Origin: Halichoerus grypus
Lineage: Eukaryota; Chordata; Mammalia; Carnivora; Phocidae
Length of the DNA stretch: 64,000 nt
Reading direction: 5' to 3'
NCBI RefSeq assembly: GCF_964656455.1
Contig: NC_135720.1
Location: 99,460,696 to 99,524,695, forward strand
Below are positions 12,201 to 21,949 of the stretch, in pieces. A program made the position numbers and the translations under genes. Under the pieces are notes generated by a model. The model worked only from the letters and a program-made list of their open reading frames with translations. It searched no databases and was not told where the DNA came from. Position 1 is the first letter of the stretch; every line of letters begins with the position of its first letter.

Positions 12201-13923
12201 TCCCTTCTACTTGTTAAAGTGGAACTTGAAGAAGTTCACCTCTTTAAAGACAGGGCCGTGGACCACTTTTAATTCTACAATGCACAATGTATTAGGCAGA
12301 GAAACAATATTAATAAGATATATAGAGATATATGAGGAAATTCATTATAGGAATTTGCTCACATGCTTGTGGAAGCAAGAAGTCCCGCAGTCTGCCTTTT
12401 CCAGCTTGCAGAGGTGATCTAATTTGAGGTCTGAGAATTTGGGGGAGGTGGTGGATGAGAGAGGGAGAACAATAGTGTAATTCTTGGTCTGAATTCAAGA
12501 GCCTGAGAACCAGAAGCCCCCTGTCCAAGGGCAGGAGAAGATGGATCCCTCAGCTCAGAGAGTGAATTTGTCCTTCCTCTGCCTTTTTGTTCTACTCAGG
12601 CGTTAAGTAGATTAGGTGATGCTCACTCACGTAGGTGTGGGCAATCTTCTTTGCTCAGTCTATTGATGCAAATGCTAATCTCTTCTTGAGACACCCTTGC
12701 AGACACACCCAGAAATAATGTTTTACCAGCTCTGGGCATCCCTTAGCCCAGTCAAGTTCACATGTAAAATTAATCATTAAACACAATGACTTCAATAATT
12801 CTAGACAAAAAATTTTTTTCTGAATTATCCATGATATTTGCTTAAATGGCCAAAAATGAAGTAGCAGCAACTACAGAAATACGGCAACTATATTTTTTTA
12901 CAATAGTTTAAAATTGCTCTTAGAATCCTTAGTTATTTAATAAATTGAAGCCCAGCCAGGCTAGTTAATGTTAAGACGGAATTTATCTGGTCCATAACTG
13001 TGATGAAAAATTTTGAAAAGAGAAAAACTTAACACGTTTGATATCATGGGGACAAAACTTTCATTTGCCAACTGAAAATGTACAATTATGTAGAAAATAA
13101 AACCACTGTTTCTTTAGTACTAAATTTTTCAATTCACTAAGGTCTTAAACAAGCTAATATTTCACAGATTCAAAACACTAAAAACCTCATGGAATAAACC
13201 CAAAATGAACTCATAATGTAGCTTCTCAACATAAGAAACTTACTGTGAGATTTTGAATGCCTACTGCCTACTGTCATGTAGAAGCTTGTATAATTCACCA
13301 AGAAACCCCTGAAAATGAAGTCTTGGCAAATTCAAACATGATTTATTGCCTTTTTTTTTTTTTTTTTTTAAATGAACATTCTCCTCTCTTGCCTTCTGCT
13401 TTTCAACATGATGTCAGCACTGGGATGCTTTATAAATTCTGTATTTCTAATACTTCACTTCTGTTTGTTAAGACCTCGGGAAAGAATATTTTCTTGGTCT
13501 AATTCTTCACCATCAACAGGAGCTGTATTAAAAACTCAAGCTTCTCTAAAATGTGTATTGTCCTTCATTAGCCTGAACTTGAAGACAGTCTCTCATTCTT
13601 TTGAGAAGGGTTGTCAAAGTCCTGTTCAGTGAATTTGGGCTAATGAGGCCACAATCCTGAATAAGAGCAGGCCAGGATGTCTAGGTTCTTATTCTCCCGC
13701 AGTCAGAGCCCTGGCAAACCCCCTCTGAAGCCTAAGAATAATTGTTTTAATGACCTACCATGGATTCCATTTTTTTATGGCCTTTTTGAGAAAAAAAATA
13801 TTTTTGAAAGTCATTTTCACTCATTTATTTCTTTTATTTTCCCAAATTACATAATTTTTAAGAAATAATTTTTTTCAGGAGTTCTTTCACTTCCAAGAAT
13901 TCTAAAGTGAAAGAATTTCTAAA
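9221..13923. other. Single-copy DNA, nothing recognised
   Basis: About 4.7 kb without a repeat family or exon that I can name. It contains the 28-bp palindrome at 9380-9407 and an (AAC)n-like tract near 10079-10110. The longest frames (103 codons at 9982-10293 on minus and 12106-12417 on plus) have no recognisable domain. Confidence 0.5.
9380..9407. repeat. Perfect 28-bp palindrome built of CTAT/ATAG units
   Basis: TCTA units run into TAGA units around a TATATA centre, so each half is the exact reverse complement of the other with no spacer. A tetranucleotide repeat that switches strand in this way could form a cruciform. Confidence 0.9.
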
Positions 13924-13940
13924 TAAAAGCTAGTAGCATT

Positions 13941-14124
13941 GGGGCGCCTGGGTGGCTCAGTCGTTAGGCGTCTGCCTTTGGCTCAGGTCATGATCCCAGG
14001 GTCCTGGGATCGAGCCCTCCATCGGGCTCCCTGCTCAGCGGGAAGCCTGCTTCTCCCTCTCCTACTCCCCCTGCTTGTGTTCCATCTCTCACTGTCTCTC
14101 TCTCTGTCAAAAAATAAAAAATAA
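13941..14124 (+). mobile_element. Can-SINE, first of a tandem pair
   Basis: A young-type SINE starting GGGGCGCCTGGGTGGCTCAG and ending in a short A/T tail, directly abutting a second SINE. The left duplication CTAGTAGCATT is found again only after the second copy, so the two SINEs share one pair of flanks. Both carry CCCTCCATCGGG where most copies have CCCCGCATCGGG or a variant. Confidence 0.95.
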
Positions 14125-14354
14125 GGGGGGCCTGGGTGGCTCAGTCGTTAAGCGTCTGTCTTCAGCTCGGGTCATGGTCCCAGGGTCCTGGGATCGAGCC
14201 CTCCATCGGGCTCCCTGCTCAGCGGGAAGCCTGCTTCTCCCTCTCCCACTCCCCCTGCTTGTGTTCCTTCTCTTGCTGTGTCTCTCTCTCTGTCAAATAA
14301 ATAAAATCTTTAAAAAAAAATAAAAATAAAAAATAAAAATAAAATAAAATAAAA
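14125..14354 (+). mobile_element. Can-SINE, second of a tandem pair
   Basis: It starts GGGGGGCCTGGGTGGCTCAG and ends in a long AAATA/AAAAT-rich tail (about 14309-14354). It is followed by TAAAAGCTAGTAACACT (14355-14371), which matches TAAAAGCTAGTAGCATT at 13924-13940 in front of the first copy. It arose either by insertion into the tail of the first copy or by retrotransposition of a dimeric transcript. Confidence 0.94.
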
Positions 14355-14395
14355 TAAAAGCTAGTAACACTAGGTGTAGCAAAAATGAGAGTAGT

Positions 14396-14593
14396 AAGTC
14401 ATGAGAATGAAAGGTACATCATAGGGAATGTGGTCAATAATATTGTAATACACTAATTGTGGTGAGCAAATCTTAGTGTATGCAATTGTTGAATTACTAT
14501 ATAGTATACCTGAAACTAGTTTACTATTATATGTCAAGTGTACTTAATTTAAAAAGAAGAATAAATAAAAATAAATCAGTATGTTATAATTAA
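14396..14593 (+). mobile_element. Short L1 3' end
   Basis: About 200 bp of L1 3' UTR: GGTACATCATAGGGAATGTG, then the GTATACCTGAAAC block and an A-rich end. It is severely 5'-truncated. A perfect 15-bp duplication, AAAAATGAGAGTAGT, flanks it at 14381-14395 and 14594-14608. Between the A-rich tail (to about 14575) and the final A-run sits TCAGTATGTTATAATT, which may be a short transduced flank. Confidence 0.85.
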
Positions 14594-14608
14594 AAAAATG
14601 AGAGTAGT

Positions 14609-14842
14609 TAATTTACTCAGGACTTTTGTTTTATATCTGGTGTTCTCTATGGATGGTGGTAGGGAAAAATATTTACAAATGTACCAATGAAAGCAGACAT
14701 GGTCCTCCCCTCTTATTTTAATAACTTAGTGAGAAAAGGCCTTTCTTATACTGTCAAACAGAGGATCTAGCAATTCTGATACAAGAGCAAGTTCTTAAGG
14801 TTGAGACCTCAAATAACAAGGACCAATATTGTATGTTTAGAA
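14609..14842. other. Short single-copy spacer
   Basis: No recognisable feature between two L1 elements. Confidence 0.5.
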
Positions 14843-15024
14843 TTTTTTCCATTTTTATAGAGATATAATTGACATAGAACATTGTATTCGTTTTAGGTGT
14901 AAAACATAGTGATTGGATGTATGTATATATTACGAATGATTACCACAGTAAGTTTAGTCAACCTTCGTTATCTCATAGTTACAATTTTTTTCTTGTGATG
15001 AGAACTTTTAAGATCTACTGTCTT

Positions 15025-15213
15025 GGAGCATCTGGGTGGCTCAGTCGGTTAAGCATCTGCCTTCAGCTCGGGTCATGATCCCAGGGCCCTGGAATCGAGT
15101 CCCATGTTGGGCTCCCTGCTCAGCGGGGAGAATGCTTCTCCTTCTCCCTCTGTTGCTCTCCCCTGCTCGTGCTCTCTCTCTCAAATAAATAAATACAATC
15201 TTTAAAAAAGAAA
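15025..15213 (+). mobile_element. Can-SINE inside L1 3' UTR
   Basis: A young-type SINE with the CATGATCCCAGGGCCCTGG block and an AAATAAATACAATCTTT-A(n) tail. It is flanked by AAGATCTACTGTCTT (15010-15024) and AAGATCTACTCTCTT (15214-15228). These are L1 UTR bases, which proves insertion into the L1. Confidence 0.95.
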
Positions 15214-15564
15214 AAGATCTACTCTCTTAACTACTTTCGAGTATACAATAGAGTATTGTTAATGATAGACACCATGCTGTACATTACACCCCCAGTGCTT
15301 ATTTATCTTATAACTGGAAGTTTGTACCTTTTGACCACTTACACTCATTTCACACACCCCCCCACATTTGGTAACCACCAACTATTTTCTGTGCCTATAT
15401 GCGTTTATTTTTTTATTTAGATTCCACATATAAAGTGAGATCATACAGAACTTGTCTTCCTCTGTCTCATATTTTACTTAGCAAAAATGCCCTCAAGGGC
15501 CATCCATGTTGTTGCAAATGGCAGATTTCTTTCTTTTTTATGGCTGAGTAACATTCCATCATAT

Positions 15565-15725
15565 ATATTTATTTATTTAATATTTATTTATATATTTATT
15601 TTCATATATGTATGTATGTATGTATTTATTTATTTTAAAGTAAGCTCTATACTCCATGTGGGGCTTGAACTCAAAATCCTGAGATCAGGAGTCACATGCT
15701 CTTCCGACTGAGACAGCCAGGCACC
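15565..15725 (-). mobile_element. Can-SINE, 5'-truncated older type, inside L1
   Basis: On plus it reads TTTATT/TATG-rich tail, then AAAGTAAGCTCTATACTCCA, GGGGCTTGAACTCAAAATCC, and ends GACAGCCAGGCACC. The GCATGCTCTTCC-type head resembles the older SINEC group. The tail has decayed into TTTA/TATG repeats at 15565-15640. It sits exactly at the TA-rich spot in ORF2 where other L1 copies in this window carry a microsatellite. Confidence 0.8.
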
Positions 15726-15937
15726 TATATATACATATACACATGCATGACATTTTCCTTATCCATTCGTCTGTTCTTGGACAGTTAGGTTATTTCCTAA
15801 TGTCTTGGCTATTGTATATAATGCTGCAGTGAACATGGGGGTGCATATATCTTTCCGAGATAGTGATTTTGTTTCCTTTGGATATATTCCCAGAAGTGGA
15901 ATTGCTGGATCATACAGTAGTTCTGTTTTTAACTTTT

Positions 15938-16130
15938 TTTTAAAAAAGGTTTTATTTATTTGAGAGCAAGACAGAGAGAGAGTGAGCACACAAACGGGAG
16001 AGGGGCAGGGGGAGACACAGATTCCCTTCTGAGCGAGGAGCCCGACTTGGGGCTTGATCCCAGGACCCTGGGATCATGACCTGAGCTGAAGTCAGATGCT
16101 TAACCAACTGAGCCACCCAGGCATCTCTCT
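15938..16130 (-). mobile_element. Can-SINE inside L1 ORF2
   Basis: A minus-strand SINE: AAAAAAGGTTTTATTTATTT tail at left, head CTGAGCCACCCAGGCATC at right. TTTTTAACTTTT repeats on both sides (about 15926-15937 and 16132-16143), and the L1 reading continues across it. Confidence 0.93.
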
Positions 16131-17054
16131 ATTTTTAACTTTTTGAGGAACCTCCATAGTGTTTTCCATAGTTGCTCTACTAATTTATGTTCCCATCAGC
16201 AGTGCACCAAGGTTGCCTTTTCTCCACATCCTTGCCAACACTTCTTATCTCTTGTCTTTTTGATAATAGCCATTTTAACAGATGCGAGGTGATTTTTCAT
16301 TGTGGATTTGATTTGCAATTTCTCTGATGACTAGTGATGTTGAGCATCTTTTCATGTACCTGTTGGCAATTTATAGGTCTTTTTGGAGAAATATCTATTC
16401 CACTTCTCTGCCCTAATTAATCAGATTGTTTTTTTTGTTTGTTTTTTGTTTTTTGTTTTTTTTGCTCTTGAGTTGTATGGATTCTTTATGTGTTTTGGAT
16501 ATTAACTCTTTATCAAATGTATGATTTGCAAATATTTTATCCCATTAAGTAGACTGACTTTCCATTTTGTTGAGATTTTGCTTTACTGTGTAGAAGAAGC
16601 TTTTTAGTTTGATGTTGTCCCAGTTGTTTATTTTTGCTTTTGTTGCCTTTGCTTTTGGTGTCAAATCCAAAAAATCATTGCCTACACTGATGTCAAAGAT
16701 CTTATCCCCTATATTTTCTTCTAGGAGATTTATGGTTTCAGGTCTATATTCCATCTTTAATCCATTTTGAGTTGATTGTTGTATTTGGTATAAAAAAGGG
16801 GCTCAGGCTCATTCTTTTGTATGTTGCTGTAGTTTTTCCAACACTGTTCATTGAAAAGACTATCCTTCCCCCGTAGTATATTCTTGGCCCCTTTGTCATA
16901 CATTAATTGACCATATATATGTGGGTTTATTTCTGGGCTCTATTTTGTTGCATTGATCTATATGTCTGTTTTTATACCAACACTTTATTGTTCTGATCAC
17001 TAAAGCTTTATAATATAGTTTGGCATCAGGAAGTATGATGCCTTCAGCTTTATT

Positions 17055-17240
17055 TTTGTTTTTTTAAGATTTTATTTATTTACTTGCAAGAGAGTGACAG
17101 CAAGAGAATGCACGTGAGAGAGAAGCAGACTATCCGCTGAGCAGAGAGCCTGCTGTGGGGCTGGATCCCAAGACCCTGAGATCATGACCTGAGCCAAAGT
17201 AGACACTTAACCAATTGAGCCAGAGCCACCCAGGCACCCC
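17055..17240 (-). mobile_element. Can-SINE inside L1
   Basis: A minus-strand SINE flanked by TCAGCTTTATT (17044-17054 and 17245-17255, exact). The head contains an extra GAGCCA: the plus strand reads GAGCCAGAGCCACCCAGGCA, a 6-bp local duplication. Confidence 0.93.
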
Positions 17241-17335
17241 ATTTTCAGCTTTATTCTTCTTTCTCAAGACTGCTTGGGCCATCCAGGGTTCTTAGTAGTT
17301 TGGGGTCTTCTGTAGTATGTTTTCGTAAGTTGGAT

Positions 17336-18485
17336 AATACAACTCAGAAAGCAGCAAAACATGCATCCACATGAACACACACTCATGTACATATATCATT
17401 CCTAAAATATGGGCATTTATACCTATCAGGTTATACTCTTATATTTTTTATATATTTATATAAAGATATCTATAAATATCACTATCAAACATACTATTAT
17501 CAATATGTTGATCTGAGAGTCTTCTTAAGTATTGATCTATCCTTCTTATTTATTCAGCCATCTGCTTAAGGAATATCTTTTTCTTCCTCTCTCCAAATGA
17601 GATTAAAGTGTACACCATAAACTATGATCTTTCCATCAGCTTGATGAGAGGGAAGTTTAATGTCTTCTAGGACCACTTCCCAAATATTTCAAAAATCCTT
17701 GAAGTCATGCTGAGATTTTTCTCAAAACCCTTAAGTTTCACCAATTTATGAGTTTCATGTAAAATTCTTTCCAGTGTGCTGTCTGCTTATCCAATTGTCA
17801 ATTACTTGGCTCTCACCAATTACTTGTTTTCCTCACACATCTTCAAGAATAGGGGTAGGGATGTAAGCACTCTTTGATTTGATATAATCAGAGTTACTTG
17901 AAGCTCAGTAGTACCTCTAGTGTCTCACCAATCCTACTTAACCTGTTCTCTTCTGTTTTCCATCACTCTTGGAGTATCTGTCCTATTAGATACTACTAGA
18001 CACTATATTTCCCCTGTCACATGTTCTGTCCATGCCACTTACTATCTCAACTTAACTCCCAATATTATCTACAGCCCACTTCCCATCTTCCCATATACTT
18101 CTCTTAACTACCTTCTAACTTTCTGGAATTATTGATAATGCAAACTGTCCACTCTGATATTTACATAGAGGTGTTACCAAGTAATTCTTGGATCATGGGG
18201 TATCTGCTCTCTCTGGTACTTCTATCTCAGTTTTCTTGCTTTTTCATGTCTCCCAATATCCAATTCTCCCATTATTACTTCAGTAGAGGATGGGACAAAG
18301 TGGCCAAACAAAGCTTCTCACTGTATAGGAAGAATGATTTAGTTCAAATGCCAGAAATTCTTTCAGAAAAGGGTCTACTGTAATGGTCTCTTTACTCCCT
18401 TCAGTGGTTCTCTAGAAAGCCCTCTGACCCAATTTTACTCCATGACCTCCTTCTCTCTCTCAGTTAATCAGATAAATGTATTTAT
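17336..18485. other. Single-copy DNA with an AT-rich patch
   Basis: No gene recognised. 17440-17500 is almost pure A/T. The open frames at 17920-18135 and 18132-18383 have no recognisable domain. Confidence 0.5.
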
Positions 18486-18489
18486 TTCC

Positions 18490-19224
18490 AGGTCTCAGTT
18501 ACACCCTCATATTTAATCTTTCAGCAAATCCTCCTGACTCTTCCTTTGAAATAGTCTCAGAATCCAAGTGCTTCTCAGCACCCACATTCAATACCATCAC
18601 ACTGATCCCAGCCAGCAACTTTCTTCACCTGGACAAATATGATAGCCTTCTAACTGCTGTCTCTGCCTGCATCCTTGCCTCTCTGCTATCAGTGTTCCAT
18701 TCAGCAGCTACAGAGTGATTTAAATTTCGTCTGGTCAAGTGATTCCTTCCAAAACTTCCCATCTCACCCAAATGAAGTCCAAAGTACTAACCATAACTTG
18801 CCAGGCTCTCAATGATCTTGACCCCAGCTGCTGCACTGAACATATCTCCTACCATTCCTCTTGTCACCCACATGGAGCCACAATAGCCTCTTTGCCAGCC
18901 TTAAAACTGCACCACACTTGCCCTTCAGGGCCTTTTCACTTGTGGTTTCCTTCTGGAATGTTCTTGCCCATATGTTGACTGGACTTGTTCCATGCTTTTT
19001 TCCATTTAATTTCTTTCACTCTCCACTTAGTTTTCACCTTATTAAAAAAGCATTTGTGGGTATTTTATAAGATACCACCCCTTATTATTTTTCATCCTTT
19101 TTTCCTGCTTCATTTTTCTTTGCAGAACTTATGGCCATATGACATATAATACATGGATTTCATGATTTGCTGAAGGGTTTCTTGCTTTTTATTTCTGGAA
19201 TGTAAGCTTATTGAACACAGGCAC
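18490..19224 (+). mobile_element. L2 LINE, part 1 (split by LTR)
   Basis: A long L2 stretch in sense orientation. Recognisable blocks are CAGCAAATCCTCCTGACTCT at about 18522, GCCTTCTAACTGCTGTCTCT at about 18645, AGTCCAAAGTACTAACCATA at about 18776, and GGCCTTTTCACTTG/TTCTGGAATGTTCTTGCCC at about 18929-18969. The L2 3' tail restarts after the LTR. Two short frames (18476-18718, 18739-18978) lie in decayed L2 and are not genes. Confidence 0.85.
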
Positions 19225-19635
19225 TGTTTTAGTCTGTTTAGGCTGCCAAACAAAATGCCATAGACTAGGTGATTTAAACAACATAAATTGATCATTACAC
19301 ACTTCTGGAGGCTGGAAGTCCAAGATCAGAGTGCCAGCACAGTTGGGTTTTGGTGAGGACTCTCTTCCTGGCTTGCAGATGGCTGCCTCTTGCTGTGTGC
19401 GCACATGGCCTTTCCTCAGTGCATGCACATGAAGGGGGGGGGGGTGGAGAGAGAGAGAGAGAGAGATTTTTTTCTCCTCCCATTCTTATAAGATCACCAA
19501 TGCTATCAGATTAGGAATCCGTTTTTATCACCTCATTAAATTTTAATTACTTCCTAAAAGCCCTCTCTCCAAATATAGTCATATTGGGGGTTAGAGCTTC
19601 AACATATGAATTGGGGTGAAAGATGATTCATGGCA
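19225..19635 (-). mobile_element. Solo LTR of the ERVL-MaLR group (MST/MLT1-like)
   Basis: On plus it begins TTTTAGTCTGTTTAGGCTGC and contains TTCTGGAGGCTGGAAGTCCA, the classic MaLR LTR 3' portion in reverse, ending near CATATGAATTGGGGTGAAAG and TTCATGGCA. No internal retroviral or gag-like sequence is attached. It lies inside an L2, so it is younger than the L2. A G-run plus GA repeat (19434-19466) has expanded within it. Confidence 0.82.
19434..19466. repeat. G-run and (GA)n inside the LTR
   Basis: Eleven consecutive G, then TGGA and about ten GA units. It looks like a secondary expansion, since MaLR LTRs do not normally carry it. Confidence 0.9.
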
Positions 19636-19675
19636 GGGACTTTACTGAATTATGGAATGAATGAATGCAGTAATT
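19636..19675 (+). mobile_element. L2 LINE, part 2 (3' tail)
   Basis: GGGACTTTACTGAATTATGG followed by AATGAATGAATG is the L2 terminus. It continues the L2 interrupted at 19224, where TGTAAGCTTATTGAACACAG is the preceding L2 block. Confidence 0.7.
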
Positions 19676-20950
19676 TCTAAAAATGGACTTCTTGGCTCAT
19701 ATATAAATCAGAGAACTGTTGGACCCTGAAATAATATATGCAAGTATTCTGGGACACTTAGGAGCTCTTTGAACTTTCTCTAACATTTAAGTGTCTTTGT
19801 GTGCTTCAATTTTTCTGTGAGCTTTCTGTAACATTTAAGTGTGCTTGGCTCATTTATGTGTGAACTTACATATACACACACACATATGATTCTGTGGGTG
19901 AGGAGTGTCGCCTGTTCCATATGCCAGCATCTCTAAGTGTTATCTCCAGCCCAACCAATATGCTTTTTCTACTCAACTCATATGGAAACTTTATATTCCT
20001 TTTCAAAGTTCTATATCATTCTAAGAAATCATAAGGGAAGGAGAATAGAGTCTTTTAGTTGGAACACTGCTACTCTTCCAGAGCTGGAGACTTTATTTCC
20101 ACAGGTCAAATAGTATCAATCAAGTATGCCAGAAATAATACAGAGAGCCTAGATTTAGGGTGGTTTACATGTGACACCAATTCAGCTTCCAGAGTTGCTT
20201 ACCTTTAGAGACATGTGTTGCCCCAACCTCTAGAGTTCTTTCACCACTGTTTTGTTTTCTTTCTTGTTCTCAAAAGTGGCTCCCCTTGCATTAGGTTCTC
20301 TCACTGGAACACTATCAACCATCCTTGCTTTTTTTCTGTCTAAAAATAAATGGAAGTCCTTAATTAAAGGTTTAGCCTAGACTGACTTATTTTTAGCTGT
20401 GACACTTTTCTCTAAAGCTTTCTGGAGTTGGGTTTTTAATTTTTTCTCCTCTGCTAAGTCTTAGGAAATTTAACCTCTGTGGTTCTGAATTCATCCACTT
20501 TTTAAAACTTCTTTTTAAATATTCTCATGAATCTGCACACATTTAAGGAGGCTTTGTCTCCCCAGGGCTTGTAGATGACTTGTAAAAACAGTCCCACAGG
20601 CTTTGCATTAACCATTTATATACATATATATGCCTTTTCAGCATCTCATTGGCATGTTTTAGTGCAAGGTTTCCTATGGGGCTGACACAGCATTCTATAA
20701 ATTATTTCTCTATTTTTAGGGCCACATGGTTGCCATCAGAGATTGAATGGTCTTCCCGGTATAGAAGCTCATATGTGAATTGCCTGGTTGAGCATTCAGG
20801 CTCCTAGAGAGCCCAGTAGCACCCTCACTTTAGGACAAGAAAGATACTTTCAAGTAAATCTTCTGTTATATCTGACATAGTTTACCTCTATTTTTTGGAA
20901 GCTGCATTGAAAATTCTGTGCTCAGGGTAGGGGAATTAGATACCACTTTC
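19676..20950. other. Single-copy DNA, nothing recognised
   Basis: About 1.3 kb without recognisable repeat or gene. A small CA tract lies at about 19873-19886. Confidence 0.5.
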
Positions 20951-20954
20951 TGGG

Positions 20955-21255
20955 CTGGCAATATCACAATTCCGGGTTTCCAGTTATACTATAAAGCTAT
21001 AGTAATCAAAACAGTATGCTACTAGAGCAGAAATGGACACATAGATCAATGGAACAGGATAGAAAGCCCAGAAACAAACCCATGATTTTATGGTCTATTA
21101 AACTTTGACAAAGGAAGGAAGAATATGCAATGGGAGAAAGACAGTCTCTTCAACAAATAGTGTTGGACAAACTGGACAGCAACATGCAAAAGAATAAAAC
21201 AGGCCCACTTTCTTACACCATACACAAAAATAAATTCAAAATGGATGAAGGACCT
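20955..21255 (+). mobile_element. L1 ORF2 fragment
   Basis: About 300 bp of L1 ORF2, C-terminal third: GGCAATATCACAATTCCGGG, then ACACATAGATCAATGGAACA, to AAAATGGATGAAGGACCTAA. It has several stops. It breaks off without poly(A), so the 3' part was lost or never attached. Confidence 0.85.
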
Positions 21256-21375
21256 AACCCACTGGGCTTTGAAGAAGCCTGTCAGAGGACATCAATTTCA
21301 ATATCACTTGAATTCCCTGCTTATGTCTAGCACTGACAGTCCTTTCTCTGAATATACATCTGTTGATGGGGCAAA

Positions 21376-21945
21376 TTTTTTTTTTTTTTTTTCCATAGCT
21401 TTATTTCTCTGTCTGATTTATTTCACTTAGCATAATGTCCTTAAGTTCCATCTATATTGTTGCAAATGAAAGGATTTCCTTCTTTTTTATGGACGAATAG
21501 TATTCCATTGTGTGTGCATGAGTGTGTGTGTGTGTGTGTGTATCACATTTTCTTACCTATTCATTGGTCAGTGGACACCTACGTTGTTCCCATGTCTTGA
21601 CTATTGTGAATAATGCTGCAATAAACATGAGAGTGCAGATATCTCTTCAATACAGTGATTTCATGTTCTTCAGAAATATACTCAGAAACAGGATTGCTGG
21701 GTCGTATGGTAGTACTCTTTTTAATTTCTTGAGGAACCTCCATACTGTTCTCCACATTGGTTGTACCAATTTACATTCTCAGCGATAGTGCACCAGGATT
21801 TCATTTTCTCCACATCCTTGCCAGCATTTGTTCTCTCTTGTCTTTTTGTTACAGCCATTCTATCAGGTGTGAGGTGATGGCTCATTGTGGTTTTTATTTG
21901 CATTTGTCCAATGATTAGTGAGGTTGAGCATGTACTTGTTGGCTG
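21376..21945 (-). mobile_element. L1 ORF2 3' fragment ending in internal poly(A)
   Basis: On plus it starts with about 16-18 T, then CCATAGCTTTATTTCTCTG and reverse-strand ORF2 sequence to CATGTACTTGTTGG. In sense orientation the fragment ends ORF2-AATAAA-GCTATGG-poly(A), without any L1 3' UTR. The remnant frame at 21721-21948 on minus contains the usual HLTPDRMAVTK-type block. The flanks resemble each other only weakly (a shared GCAAA). Confidence 0.82.
21510..21542. repeat. (TG)n microsatellite inside L1
   Basis: TG units with one GCATGA interruption, at the position in ORF2 where L1 sense strand has a TATATATACA stretch. Confidence 0.9.
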
Positions 21946-21949
21946 CAAA

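Larger units (their letters stand above)
14843..17335 (-). mobile_element. Old L1 element, minus strand, invaded by four SINEs
   Basis: The 3' UTR is on the left: a GAGATATAATTGACATAGAAC block at about 14866 and a long old-type UTR to about 15420. ORF2 then runs rightward in reverse to about 17335. Readable ORF2 pieces lie on the minus strand at 15759-15989 (with YDPAIPLLGIYPKETKS) and 16545-16754. SINEs at 15025, 15565, 15938 and 17055 interrupt it. It is older than all four SINEs and is not functional. Confidence 0.88.

Noticed and set aside
13941..13975. tRNA-like head sequences as tRNA genes
   Set aside because: The CTGGGTGGCTCAG...CTGCC pattern is the tRNA-Lys-derived SINE head with internal Pol III boxes. 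No complete tRNA fold with acceptor stem follows.
13939..14323. Two similar open frames (61 and 82 codons)
   Set aside because: Both are translations of the Can-SINE bodies. Similar frames at 30740-31120, 42007-42201, 44217-44399 and 49034-49279 have the same origin.
19225..19635. A retroviral provirus around the LTR
   Set aside because: No internal sequence and no second LTR nearby. It is a solo MaLR-type LTR, as is the one at 28349-28727.
20955..21945. Reading the two L1 pieces as one twin-primed inversion
   Set aside because: In a twin-primed copy the inverted part lies at the 5' side of the forward part. Here the opposite-strand piece lies beyond the poly(A) end of the minus fragment, and there are about 120 non-L1 bases between them, so two insertions are simpler.
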